Part shown: in pieces, positions 45,467 to 59,645 of the stretch | How positions within the stretch are numbered: position 1 is the first letter of the stretch | Layout of the letters: every line of letters begins with the position of its first letter | Assembly: GCA_028023455.1 (NCBI GenBank) | Contig: JAQFVV010012423.1 | Coordinates: forward strand, 10,145,158-10,209,157 | From: Epiperipatus broadwayi | Lineage: Eukaryota > Onychophora > Udeonychophora > Euonychophora > Peripatidae | Direction of reading: 5' to 3' | DNA length: 64,000 nucleotides | Made by a program: the position numbers and the translations under genes | Notes under the pieces: model-generated | The model's database searches: none | What the model was told of the DNA's origin: nothing | What the model saw: only the letters and a program-made list of their open reading frames with translations

Positions 45467-48400
45467 TGTAACCTAGTGTTATTGACACTTGGTTTACTTG
45501 GCATTATTTCTGCAGGAAAACAATGCTATTCTTTAAAGAAATAAAAAGATAAAATAACAATAGTAATAATTGATTAATAAAGTATTCTATTCACTCACTT
45601 TGGCATGTTTTGGGTGAATAACTAATAGATTTAATAACTCAATGTCATTTTTAAAGAGAACATGAATAATTTAATTGAGATATTAATAATTAGAGCAAAT
45701 TAATATGGTATAAAAGCTAAACAGTAATTGATTTTGGATGGGTAGAGGGGAGAGTGGATGAGTGTCTTATCATAAAGCACAATAACTTCTGGTAATTTCT
45801 TTTTGTCAAAAAAAAAAAAAGAAAAAAAAAATGTTTAAAGAATTATACATCACTGATTGTTAATTTAATGTATTTATTATTATTTTTTTTATATTGTCAA
45901 ATTACTTTGTAATCTAGGTAAATAATACTAAAACTATATGATTGTAATAGGTTTTTCCTTTCTTTTGTTTATGTTATAATCAAATGATTATTTTTCTGGA
46001 AGAGGTCGCTAAAGTAAAAAAAAAAAAAACAACAAAACGAAACAACCAATTTCATAATCAAGATCATTTTTTTTGAAAAATATAGTCTGCTTTTAGTTTT
46101 CAAGGAAGGAACAGTGCTGAAATTTGGTAACTCAATTTTTTCATTTTATTTTGCAGAAATAAATGTAATCAAAGTAAAATTTTAATAATATAATGTGTGG
46201 CTAAATTTTTTTTTGATAAGATATCCTGATTTTCTTTGCCATCTACCTATTTAAAGACCTTTTATACTTAAAAAATTTATTGTCTCGCGCTAAAGTTCAA
46301 AAATGACAGAATTAACTAAGGGAATCATGAAAAGTGTTATTATGTCTAAATTAAGGAAGATAAATGATTTCCAAATGAGAAATAATTATTTAGTAACTTT
46401 GTATCACTTGTTAATATTTTCTTGGTATAGAAAAAAAAAAAATAATTGAAAAAAATGTTGAGAAGCAAAGGAAGATTAACTAGATACATTTTTTTTGGCG
46501 CTCTTTCTGAATATCTCGTCTGCCTTTACAAATAATGCAATTACATATGTTAAAAATGTTTTTATTCATCAAGAATTGTCTAAAAATAATAATAATCATC
46601 ATAATATTAAACTATACATTTGTATATTTTTTAAAAAAAAAAAAAAGAAAAAAATGAAAGACTTTCTTGAAGTAAATGTAAAAAAAAAAATTATATACGT
46701 GCATTCTTACGGAGAAGTTACCGTTAAAAAAATTTATAATTCTTAAAGTATGAACAAAACCAAATATCTTAGTGACTTAATGATAAAATAAATATATATT
46801 ATATTACACATCAGTTGGAGTTATTAAAACTTCCTATACATGTAAATCAGCTGCAGTTATTATCAGAATAATCTCGGAAAAATTGCGCATTACCGTCCAT
46901 AAGTAAGCTAGCTAATATGAATTGTACGTATCGTCAATAAAAAAAAAAAAAGAATTGTGTATGTTTATCGTCTATCGTCAACTGTTCGTTATGTTATAAT
47001 ATGTATATTTTATTTTCTATGGATCCCAAAATTGTAGCAGTTTAATTCAAGTAAGAATTAATCTTCAATTCTGCTATATTTTTCTTTACCTAATTTATTA
47101 AATGCACAAAATAAGAGAAAACTTTTATTTAAAGGAAATAATACCATGCGTTTATTGTTTTTAAACTTGCTTCGTGAAATACGACTGGATAAAGCTCTTC
47201 ACCTGGACCAATTGCTCAACAGAAAAACATTGAGAGAATATGCACTTGTTAATTAATGATTGTTTAAAACTAAGTTATAAATGATATGTATTTTTTTGTT
47301 ATATCACATAGGTTAAAGTCTGTATGGTCAAGGAATATTTAATAGCCTTGTAATGACAAAGGTATGTTTTAATATAATTATTATAGGTTAAGTTGATATT
47401 TAACACGAAAGAAAAAAAATCTATAAAATATGTTTTAATTATTACATACAATTGTAGGTAGAAATTTTGTATGTTAGATACGTAAAAGAAAAATATTTAG
47501 ATATTTAAGGGGTAAAATAAATATTGAAAATTATCAGAAGTAACTAAAAAAAAAAAAAAAAAATGCTATAACAAAATATTTCTTGTTAAAGTTTTGAAAC
47601 GAATTTATACTGTATTAATTGAGGAATTTATTCCTAATTATTCTTAAATAACACATCCACTTTATTTAGTTTAAGATAGTATGCTACCAACTATTTTGAA
47701 TGTTCCTTTATTAAAATTAAAAAAAAAATTTTTATACTTTTATTCTATGATGTCCATTGATTTCAGATGTTGATCAAAGTATACACGGTAACATAAGTTT
47801 ATTATAATCAGTGTATTTACTTATCCTGCCCAGATATAGCATTGGTATATGCTTAATATTCGCATAGGTAATAATTATAATGTATTTATTTTGTGGGATG
47901 AAAAATGATCTCCCCAAAAGCTTTGTTTTCCATGAGAGAAAGATTTTAAATATAATGTTCGGGTATGTTTATAGCCCAAGTGATCGATTCTCATAGATAG
48001 GACGATCAAAAATTTATCTAGCATTTAGTATGCTTCATTCGTTTAAATCCCAGGAGAGGATTGTATTTGATGTGTGTTCGTTGCAGGCCCAAGTAAGAGG
48101 CAAGAAACCACCAAAATATTTTAATGTAGTAGATTACTCTACAGACCTTCGTGGTTATTCCATATTCTTCATGTGAAAATAAAGATAGCTCCACCATGGA
48201 AGGTGTTGATTATTGTGCTTAATTTTGAAAGTTTGGGCAAGATAAAGGTTATTTTGGAGGTATTAGTTCCTCAAGATCCACTTTAGTATAAATAGTGCGT
48301 TAGTAACTAAGATCAATATCTGTATTGTGCTGCTAAATATTGCTAATATTTGACAAGTAAATCAATGGAGAAAGTAATTAAAATTGCGTAATTTAAAACG

Positions 48401-49782
48401 CTTATTTACTGAAGGAATATTCAAATGCAATATTTAATTCTGGTTAGTAATTAAATAATACTCATATTTAAAATTATACGTATGAATAAAATTTGTATCA
48501 TAACTTAAGTTAGCATTAAGTTAAATGTAAGATGGTAAGTGTAACTTCTGATAACTGGCCTATAATTAGAATAGGTTATCCCATTAAAGACCATAAATAA
48601 AGTAAATGTATTAGAAATAAATTTAATATTTTGCGTATTGCATATGATTGGATTAATCATTTAAAAAAAAAAAAATAGTTAGTCAATAATTTTGAATAAA
48701 AGTTTCTACAAGGTTACCAAAATTTAATAAACAATGTATTGGTAATGAAATGTACTTTTAGTTAATCAATCCATATGATTGCATACAGGAGAAGTAGTAA
48801 CCTCTAGTTCATAACCAAAAGAGTATACAGATTAATGTCAGTTATATTTATATTTTTGTATTACTATGGGATTATTGAATAAATGTTCATATATATTTTT
48901 TTTGTGATAATAATAAATTATAGTCTTGTTAAAATTTGTTGTAGATTCATTTTTTTGTTTTTATATGCTAAATATAAGTGTTTGCACAATAATTGCAAAA
49001 CCTTTTCTTGAGTCCGAAATCATTCCAAATTCTTAAAAACTTAATATACCAGATAAATAAAGTTAAGCAGATCGGAATATGTCATTATATTTTAGTTTAA
49101 TGATAATTATTTATGGAGTTGAAAACTTAAGACTAAACATTCACCTTTGTGTGTAAAAAAAAAAGAATTTATTCCCAAACCATTAACTTTGGTTGCACAT
49201 TATTCCATTCCCATTTAGTTAAATTGTCTAAGTAATAAATCTTAGTTATATTATTGTGTTGTCATGGATGATGGAAGGACACAAAAAGCACCCTTGTCTT
49301 TTTATTATTCTGACTGAGATTCTAAAAAAAAAAAAAAGGCTGTGTTATTCAAAATTATACGTCATTATTGAATAGCATTATCATCTCTTTAAATAGTATA
49401 GCAGTGGATATGAGAGATGAAGACACATTGAATTTAAGTAAAATAAATGTTTCCTATAGCCGACCAGAATGCCAGTTATATGCGACAACACAATACTGCC
49501 GAGCATTTCCTTACATGAAACAAAGAACCCTGAGATTAATATTATTATAATTATTCTTTAAATTAATAAGTGATCAATTATTGTTGTTATTACAATCGTG
49601 GCATGGCTTAAGAGAATTGAATGTACAATTGTATTATATGAAAAGTATTTTAGATCATATTGGAAAATTAATGGATATGTTGCTTTATTTTGGTTGCCTT
49701 AACAACAACCTGAAAAATTAGTGTCATGGGTGAAAAGTGCAAATAAAATAATAAATAAACTAAATAAAAGTATTGGGTTAGA
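45467..49782 (+). repeat. 3' LTR (about 4.3 kb)
   Basis: Near-identical to 37493-41812 over its whole length, in direct orientation. Contains the 7-bp ctaaata near 49760 that the 5' LTR lacks, and lacks ttctaat near 47229. Followed directly by TA repeats. Confidence 0.93.
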
Positions 49783-49840
49783 ATATATATATATATATAT
49801 ATATATTTGATTGGGTTAGAATATATATATATATATATTA
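49783..49840. repeat. (TA)n with a duplicated LTR tail
   Basis: After the LTR end, a TA run is followed by tttgattgggttagaa and a second TA run, repeating the last bases of the LTR (tattgggttagaa plus TA). This is a local duplication of the element edge in the microsatellite. Confidence 0.75.
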
Positions 49841-51130
49841 TTGATTTGATCAAGACATTTGATTCAGTTAGGTTTGTGACATTATTTGAAATTTAGTTGG
49901 TTGTATACCAAAATTTATTTCTGTTATAAAACTTTTTGTGAGAGAATGAGAGGAAGTATTATTACTAAAGATGAAAAATTTAAACATCTGAAATGAAAAC
50001 ATATATTAAACAAGGATGTGTACTTCTCAGGAATTTGGAATAAAAATAAGTATTAAATAATCATGTGTACTTGCTCCAATACTACTTTTGATATTTATGA
50101 CAATGATCTTTGGAAATATTCTTAGGTGGCTTAATAAAAGAGGAGTCAAGATGCTTACAGGTTTGATATGGAAGTTTAACTTTATTGAACGTTATCTTCT
50201 TGGCAAAATAAAGATCATTGTGCTACTTTTGCATTTATAGAATTATTTAATATTTTGAATGCAACATTTAAATACCCTAATTTAGTATTTAATGTTTAAA
50301 AATTCAAGTTCTTCATTAGCCAGTAGTGGAAAAAATTCTTCAGCAAGTTTTGGTTTAAGGCAACTATCAGCTTGAGAATGTAAATCACTTTAAATATCTT
50401 GATAGTTTTATAATTACAAAGATGATTTAGATGTATATATACAATGCAGATTCCAATGTGCTTTAATACAAGTTAAACGAGTATTTCGTCATGGAAAAAT
50501 AACTACTGAAACTAAATTATATTGTGAGCTGTTATTTTACCAAATTTATTATATGGAAATGATACTTGGACATCCTATGAATGCAACATAAAAATTTTAG
50601 AAACGTTTTATTAAAGAATGTTCCATAAAATTTTAAAATAATACCAAGATAAGGTCAATAAAAATGCTTTTCAACTTGTTGAATGTAATATAATTATAAT
50701 AAAATCCACTATTAGAAAATCATATCATTAGATTGAACATATAAAGAGACTGGAGAATATAAACCTTCCTAACATAATATTTTATATTAATTGATCATGC
50801 TCTTTCTTTGTGGGAAATGCAGTCATTTTTCTCATAAGAATTATCTCACAGGCACCCTAAACAAATCTGAATGTTCATATATGGCAGAAAAATAGATTAC
50901 ATGGGAAAGATGCAATTAGATATGATATTAAAGTATTTCAGAAAGAAAAGTTTTAGGAAGAAGAAAAGACATTATCACTAAAAATTAAATAAACAGAAAA
51001 ATGAATCAGCATGTTTTATATGTGGTTATATTTGTGTTACTCAGATTGGTTTCATCATAAAACTCATCTCTAGAGTAATGTTTTTTGTTTTTTTTTTAGG
51101 AGGAAGGTGAATTTGGAATGGCCATATTTT
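49838..51130 (+). pseudogene. LINE relic (RT and C-terminal region, plus strand)
   Basis: Through many stops and shifts the plus strand gives IDLIKTFDSV (motif A region, about 49842), YIKQGCV (about 50005-50030), then far downstream DTWTSYECNIKILE (about 50560-50595), QDKVNKNAFQLVEC, KRLENINLPN and finally a Cys-rich end ESACFICGYICVTQIG (about 51005-51050). The order and motifs are those of an invertebrate LINE ORF2-type protein with a C-terminal zinc finger. The catalytic YxDD region is not recognisable. It is an old, dead copy and belongs to a different lineage from the relic at 31.3-35.5 kb. Confidence 0.75.
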
Positions 51131-51174
51131 TATACAAGTCGCTGCTGCGGATGAAAAACATTTATACTATATCT

Positions 51175-51262
51175 CAAATTATAATAATAATATTATTATT
51201 ACTAATACTATTATTATAATAATGTTTAAATTATATATTATTATTATTATTATAATAAAAAG
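51175..51262. repeat. (ATT)n-rich tract after LINE relic
   Basis: Runs of ataataat and attattatt follow the LINE relic and may be its simple-repeat tail. Confidence 0.6.
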
Positions 51263-53795
51263 GTATACTTTGACATACTGACAGATATAATTAATTATTT
51301 ATATTTTAAATGCAAAATAATTTAATATTCAAAATATTATTTAATATTTTATAGTTATATATACATACGCAGACATTCCTTTCAGGAAGCTTTTTTTTCA
51401 TATGGAATATGTACAATAAAAACTACACCAATGTTTTCTGTTTGTATCATTTTTGTATATGCATGTAAATGTAGATATGTATATGAATATTTAAAATAGT
51501 TACTCGCTAAAATTATGTTATGTGTAATAGTTTTAAATTATAATAATCGTAAAGCTTTGCATTATTTAAACTGCAATTTTTATCGACTGAACTTATGTAG
51601 ATAAAAAGACAGATTTCACATGATTTTCCAGGAATTATGTCAATCAATATTAGCAGATTGTCTGATTATAAAAGAATGTTTTAATTTGATTTATAAAAAT
51701 TGCTTCTTTAATTTTATCTTTTTATATAATTCTTTTCTTTGTCTAATATTTTTGTATGATTTAAATTGAAGATCAGTTTAAAGTTAGAAGATTTTTTGTA
51801 CTTCAAGAAAACTGAAGTACTTCTGCCTAATTTCTATATTATTACTGTTTATTTTTTACCGTTATTACAATTTGAAACTATTATACTGTACATTTGTATG
51901 TAGGTATGCCAGGCACTTTAATAGAAAGCTAGAAATTTTTATAAAGGTATGAAATGCATAAATAAATCCATATTTTAAACAGATATTATACATGCTAATG
52001 CTTCTTTAACAGTACCGTAAAGAAGCTAGTGAAAGAAAGAAAAACATTAATAAAAATAATCTAATCAAAGCCTCAGAGTGACAGAGATGAATTGCAATCC
52101 ATGGGCTTTTCAAAGTTCACCACTTTATAACATCACATTGAGCCACATAAATCCAAGATGACATTATTCATCAGACTTGACAAACTTAGTGATAGTTTGA
52201 GTAATTTTCCATCCTCATTTTACTCTAACAAAAAATAGCCAGAAAACATTACTGACTAATATTGCATGATTAGTTAGCTGGAGTGGTTACAAACTAGCTA
52301 TCCAAAAGTTCTAAATATGATTGAAACTTGAAATGTTTGAGAATTGAAATGCCTATATTTGAACTCAGATTTAAAATAAGTCAGATAGGTGTACAAGCAT
52401 TACAGTTTGAAACTTTTATATATAGGAAATAGCATATTTATCCACATTTAGTGCATGCATGGAACATGTTAAAACTACAGCAGTGGTCAACTTCATCACT
52501 ATAAAAAAACACAGGTCCATGATGGAGAAATATTTTGCAGTAAATCATGGCTTTCTTAACATCATTAGCACCAATCATAATTTTAAACACAGTGCTACTA
52601 TTACTGAATGGTTGTTAATACATTTTAGGTTTTAAAGTAAATTGTAATTCCAGATATTTGTATGAAATTAATGTTTCTTTCTTATTATCTGAGACTTTGC
52701 TCCTCTGGTTGTAGAAAAAGCTTGTTATTTAGAAATTTTTTCTGATGATATTTTGAAATCTTTATTTTATTTTACTGTGGTTGATTTTTTAACATCGATT
52801 TCATTTATGCTATATATAGTGACTTTATATATTCATCTTTTATTCTATATATTTCTAAATTGATTTACATGTTGGATATCATTTAAAATGTTATTATATA
52901 ATGTTCCTGCATTATTTTGAAATATTATTTATTGCATTATGATTCAAATACATTGGAATTTACAACTTTTACAGCATGAATTTTTTTATTCAACTGTATA
53001 TTTTTAAAAAATTATTGTGATTATAGTATAGCCTAAAGATGGCTAGTAATGATCCATATTTGTTAATTTATAATTATTTACTGCATGTACCTCTGAATAA
53101 GTTTAAAATTTATTTCCTTAAAGCATTTAATATGATGAACAGATATACTATTTTTTTAAAATATTTTTATCTTAATTATAGTGCAATTTAAAAAATAATC
53201 AAAAATGTTTCTGCCTTATTAAAAAGTAATTAATATTTAAGCACAGTGTGATTTAGAATGCATATTAACATTTTTTACATTTTAAAATAATTTATGCCTA
53301 ATTCAGATCTTTTTTTTTAAAATTAGGTTTTCTACAATAGTATGCACAATTGTTTAATTTTTGCCAGAATATATGTGTTTTATTAAAATTGATATATACA
53401 AATATGTTAATTCAAATATTTTCACAGATAAGACCAGGGATTCCTAAGAGGAGCTATAGAGATTTTTAAAAGGCCTAAGACTATAAATAAAAAGTATGAA
53501 TCAAATAAAGTTAACAATATTTGGGAAAAGCTATTGGAAGATAAAATATTTTTTTTAAACTTCTGTACCAATAGAATTTGAGAATGAGGAGAAAATAATA
53601 AAAGAAAAAATAACAATTTTAAATCTCACCACACCCAGTCTTATGATTTAAAAAGCTCTGAGGAAAGTACTTGTTATTGTTCTGAAATATCAGCTATTTA
53701 ACTATTGTATTTTTATTACATGGAAGCTCTCAAAAATAATACTATATATATATGATAAACAAAACAAGTTATAAATTTCGTAACTTTCTCTAGCA
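51263..53795. other. AT-rich stretch, no gene recognised
   Basis: No coding or structural feature that I can support. Around 52261-52355 there is an A-box-like ttagctggagtggtta followed about 70 bp later by a weak B-box-like word, a possible decayed SINE. The minus frame at 53422-53616 is treated as chance. Confidence 0.5.
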
Positions 53796-53904
53796 TGCAA
53801 TTTATGATCACTAGATGGAGCTTTACCAATAACTCCTAAACAAGCTTTTTGTTTACATAAACACTGAGAGAGACAGCATTCAATATCTCTTTTATTATCT
53901 CCAA

Positions 53905-53949
53905 CCACCAGACCATGGTTTCAAGCTAGTTGGCTCACTTCAGTGATGG
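53905..53949 (-). ncRNA. Hammerhead-like motif (A9 altered)
   Basis: Minus strand: helix I ccatca, core ctgaagt (CUGANGA with the last A changed to T), helix II gagc/gctt with loop caacta, gaaac, minimal helix III cat, ggtc, and helix I return tggtgg. Helix I forms six pairs. One core base differs from consensus, so activity is doubtful. Confidence 0.62.
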
Positions 53950-53977
53950 GTAGAAGATCTAGTTTCTGTTTTCCTAT

Positions 53978-54022
53978 CCATCAATGAGGTGAGCCAACTA
54001 GCTCAAAACCATGGTCTGGTGG
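53978..54022 (+). ncRNA. Hammerhead-like motif, degenerate
   Basis: Helix I ccatca/tggtgg and helix II gagc/gctc are kept, with cat and ggtc. The core strands are atgaggt and aaaac instead of CUGANGA and GAAAC, so the copy is probably dead. Confidence 0.55.
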
Positions 54023-54085
54023 TTGAAGATAATGAAAGAGAAATTGAAGTAGAGTCAGTATTTAGATCTAGTTTCTGTTCTCCTA

Positions 54086-54131
54086 CTCATCATTGAGGTG
54101 AGCCAACTAGCTCGAAACCATGGTCTGCTGG
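54086..54131 (+). ncRNA. Hammerhead-like motif, degenerate
   Basis: Core ttgaggt, helix II gagc/gctc with loop caacta, gaaac (54114-54118), cat and ggtc are present. Helix I is partly mismatched (ctcatca versus tgctgg). Second direct copy in the same element. Confidence 0.55.
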
Positions 54132-54224
54132 TTGGAGATAATGAAAGAGATATTGAATGCTGTCTCTCTCCGCACTTATCTAAACAAAAGGCTTGTTTAG
54201 GAGTTATTGGTAAAGCTCCATCTA

Positions 54225-56217
<1,993 letters not shown>

Positions 56218-56414
56218 TCAGCTGGATATACATGCACTTGGACTTCTGGTATGGTTATGATTCTTCTCAGATAGGTTCATGGTGTCTTCATCATCTTCTG
56301 GCAGTAGGCTGTTGCTGGAGAATTTCATCTCTTTGGTGCTCTGGTAGTTAGGCACACCATATGACAGTAAAACTCCACCATTATCCCATGGAGAAACAGC
56401 AAAACTTAATCTTC
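56218..56414 (-). CDS. Candidate terminal coding exon, unknown protein
   Basis: On the minus strand an AG (ggctaag) at 56415 is followed by 197 nt that are open for 64 codons to a TGA at 56218-56220. The translation is strikingly protein-like and less AT-rich than its surroundings: RLSFAVSPWDNGGVLLSYGV at the start, an acidic LLPEDDEDTMNLSEKN in the middle, and RSPSACISS at the end. There is no suitable ATG, which suits an internal-to-terminal exon entered in phase 2. I do not recognise the family, and no matching upstream exon was found at higher coordinates. A fragment of a retro-inserted or captured gene is an alternative. Confidence 0.4.
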
Positions 56415-57285
56415 CTTAGCCAGATGTTAAAATTCAGAGTGACATGGAGTATATTAGCAATAAGTCTTACAAATAAATATTGGTATTCTCTTTACAAGAT
56501 CAAAATATGGTCTATTTATATGCATTAGTCCCAAGCACTTACTTGTGGAAAATTTATTTTGCCTGAAAACCCATTAGTTTTAGAATTTACATTAAAATTC
56601 CTGATTGTACAACTTGATTTTAAAACTTTTGTTTAAATTTTCAAGACATCCATGATTACCCCTGGGAATTTCAACAGTGCTGATTCAGCGATTTTACTGT
56701 ATAACAGCTTTGTTGTAAACAAATTAGAGTACAGCAATTACAAAAATTTAAATTGATTTTACCGCAGGTATGACGGTTTAATGCAATTTGTTTACACCTA
56801 TTTTACTTTTGATTAATAATGATTGAAATGTTTATCAAAACTGAATCATACCATTCTATATATGTATCACTATATAGGGTGGATTATACACCTACATACA
56901 AATTTATAACAAAGCAAATTAATAAATTGATTTATACCATTAAATTTACAATATAAACATTTTTCTAATAGCAAACAAAATGTATCCACTGTGATATTTA
57001 ATATAATACATATTTACAGCATTTGTATGTATCTATATAATGTCATGCACATAGCCATAAAATAATACTCTTATATATCTGTTTTAACTATTTTAATGGG
57101 GTTATATGATTAAAATCAATCAACACTTAGACAATTCCAATAACAATCAACAATCTTAAATATTTCTATAAGATAAATATTCCTTTAAGGCAGAAAAGTA
57201 TTAAGATGAAGTACAACAATTATTTAACTATAGTTTGATTAAAGTTAGAAAAAAAATTAATTCAGTATATCAGTAATCTTAATTA
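56415..57285. other. AT-rich stretch, no gene recognised
   Basis: If 56218-56414 is a real exon this would be intron. No other exon-like segment is visible in it. Confidence 0.4.
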
Positions 57286-57286
57286 T

Positions 57287-57692
57287 GTAAATAGAGTGAT
57301 TTGAACTCAGAATTTTTCAATGTATTCATCCCCACTCTATTTTAATTAAGCAACCAGTACACATAACAATATACATGTGAAAAAGATACATGATCCCCAT
57401 TAATACATATTTCATTAAAGAACCAGAACTCATTACTTGGAAGAGTGAGAAGATTGAGGCCTGCCCAATAAAGTTTGAAGAATTGCTATCCTAATATAAA
57501 CTGAGCACTAGTTGTAAATATGTGTAGGAGATTATGATTTGGCCCAACTGATAAGTGCTGTTTTTTCATAAAATACATATACTGGGCATCATGTATCTTT
57601 TTCACAGGTCTGTGGTCATGTGCATCAGTTGCTTAAGATAAAGTGAAGGATGAATAAACTGAAAAATCCTGAGTTCAAATCCCTCTATTTAC
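57287..57692. repeat. Inverted pair of tRNA-derived SINE-like units
   Basis: A minus-strand unit (57287 to about 57420) and a plus-strand unit (about 57585-57692) share, in order, catgtatctttttcaca, a tgtgcatcagttgcttaa-type A-box-like word, and ctgagttcaaatc followed by ctctattta. The last word matches a pol III B box. A third copy is at 17795-17905. Together with the spacer they make a fold-back. Confidence 0.6.
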
Positions 57693-58255
57693 ATATATAG
57701 AAAATGTTCAGTATAAGCAAATGATATATTGCCTTAGAATTACATAATGTAAATTATCTTAAAAAATTGTTGCTAATTTATATAAATTAGTGATAATACC
57801 CACACATTTATTTTATGTATGAATTTTTAAATGCTTTTATTTAAGTTACAATCTCTGTTTATTAGTGTATTTGTTTATTTGTAACATGTTTATTTAAGAT
57901 AGAATAAAATTTTAAAATCAAGATTTAATATATATAAAATATAATTTTTTCAAATTTTATACATTTCTTATAAATCACTGACAATGTAATATGACATTAA
58001 AATATTTTTAGGTAGGTTTCCTAGTTTTGTAAATCCAAAGGAATTAGCAGATAAAAATTCAAATATTTCAATATCAATTTTTTTATGTAACAAAGAAATG
58101 ACTTAATTAATTTCTGGACTCCCCACACTTTTATTTCAAGTTAAATATAAGAACTACAATTGTTAAAGAAACCTATTTTTTAATTCAAAGTAAATAAAAA
58201 CATTGATAATAAAATATTTTATATCAATTATCCAATTTATAAAGATGTCTACAAT
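57693..58255. other. AT-rich stretch, nothing recognised
   Basis: No gene, repeat family or RNA feature supported. Confidence 0.55.
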
Positions 58256-58261
58256 GACATA

Positions 58262-58284
58262 AATTTTAAAAAGTCTATGTTTAA

Positions 58285-58322
<38 letters not shown>

Positions 58323-58332
58323 TTAAACATAA
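58262..58332. repeat. Palindrome centred on (TA)n
   Basis: The words tatgtttaaacttta and taaagtttaaacata flank a TA run of about 30 bp, giving an almost perfect self-complementary sequence. Confidence 0.85.
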
Positions 58333-58860
58333 GATCGGGGGAGGAGGGTACAATATATATATATATATACAATTATCATTTATGTAAATTTATCTATCTA
58401 TATACATCATTTATTTTGAGAGGTGTCTAGATCTATTTCAAAATACAATTTTTAAAATGTATGAATAAAATTATTTGTAAATTAAGAACAAAAAGTTTGG
58501 ATTATGAAAATATATTAGATGAATAATTGCCTTAACCAAACTTTTAATTGTTCTTTACTAAACCTATTACATTAACCATTCAAGTTAAAGGGAAGTCCAC
58601 ACAAAAAAAATCTAAAATGATATATATTGCAAAATACACACATATATTATTTACATTTAAAAAAACTCAAATTGTCTTCAGTAAATAAAATTTATATTAT
58701 ACAAGTGAGTTTACCTTTAAAATATGAAAACATATAATATAAAACTTATTGCAAATAAACAGATTTCAGTAGGTTACTTACAATTGTTCCTTAATCAGAA
58801 CTATTCATTAAAGCTGGTGACTTGAAATATATTTCCTGATAAAGAAAAGAAAAAAAAATT

Positions 58861-59000
58861 GAAACTATAAAAATCATATATATATATATATATAAATTTT
58901 ACAAAAGTATGTAGATAATTATCAACTATTGAAACTATAAAAATCATATATATATATATATATAAATTTTACAAAAGTATGTAGATAATTATCAACTATT
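58861..59000. repeat. 70-bp direct tandem duplication
   Basis: The unit beginning gaaactataaaaatcatata at 58861 is repeated exactly at 58931. Each unit includes a TA run. Confidence 0.93.
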
Positions 59001-59004
59001 GTGG

Positions 59005-59165
59005 TAAATTATAACTATATGCACTGATAAACTATCATAAGATAGGCCATGATTATGAGGACATTTAACACCCTTGAAGGTGTTTAGTCTTGATAATAAA
59101 TTTTCATGCAATTACAGCTTTCTTATAAGAGTATATCAGTGCATATAGTTAGTTATACTGACAAC
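59005..59165. repeat. Short fold-back repeat
   Basis: aactatatgcactgata near 59014 is matched in reverse complement by tatcagtgcatatagtt near 59140. An inner hairpin, aacacccttgaaggtgttt, lies at about 59070. Confidence 0.75.
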
Positions 59166-59264
59166 TGTCTAAGAAAAATTTCTTATAAATTTTATAAATT
59201 ATAATTATTATGGTAATAAATTTTGATATTAAACAATATTTATTATTTTGCTAAGCCAGACTTT

Positions 59265-59645
59265 TGATATAGTGTATCTTTGTCAAAACACAACTAAAGT
59301 GAATAATAGAAAATATATTAACATATCCACATGCCTATAAATATACATTAAACTAGTCAGTGATTATAATAGATTTGCATGTATAAATTAACCTAGCAAT
59401 TGGGTATGTCAGTAGATTAAATGACCAGTGCTTGCTAAGAGAAGTGCTATTGGTTCTTATATTTATGGAATTCTTAGAGTTAATTATGTGCCAACTGCTA
59501 AGTCAATTTACACAGATAAATATGCAAATCTATTATAATCAGTGACTAGTTTAATGTGCATTTATAAGCGTGCGGATATACTATTGTATTTGCTAATATT
59601 CACTTTAGATATGCTTTGAAAAAGATATAGTGTATTGAAAACCTA
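59265..59645. repeat. Fold-back repeat of about 0.38 kb
   Basis: Arms of about 135 bp (59267-59400 and about 59505-59640) share, in inverted orientation, ctaaagtgaat, attaaactagtca and gattataatagatttgcat. Non-coding. No hammerhead core seen. Confidence 0.78.

Larger units (their letters stand above)
37493..49782 (+). mobile_element. LTR retrotransposon with giant LTRs, Gag and integrase only
   Basis: Direct repeats of 4,320 bp (37493-41812) and 4,316 bp (45467-49782) flank a 3.65-kb interior. Each repeat begins TGTAACC and ends GGGTTAGA, an almost perfect short inverted pair, with GA instead of the usual CA end. Two bases after the first repeat is a TGG-initiated candidate primer-binding site, and directly before the second is a purine-rich tract. 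The interior encodes Gag and a Ty3/gypsy-type integrase but no protease, RT or RNase H, so it is non-autonomous. The repeats differ mainly in homopolymer length and a few small indels, so the insertion is young relative to its surroundings. Confidence 0.9.
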
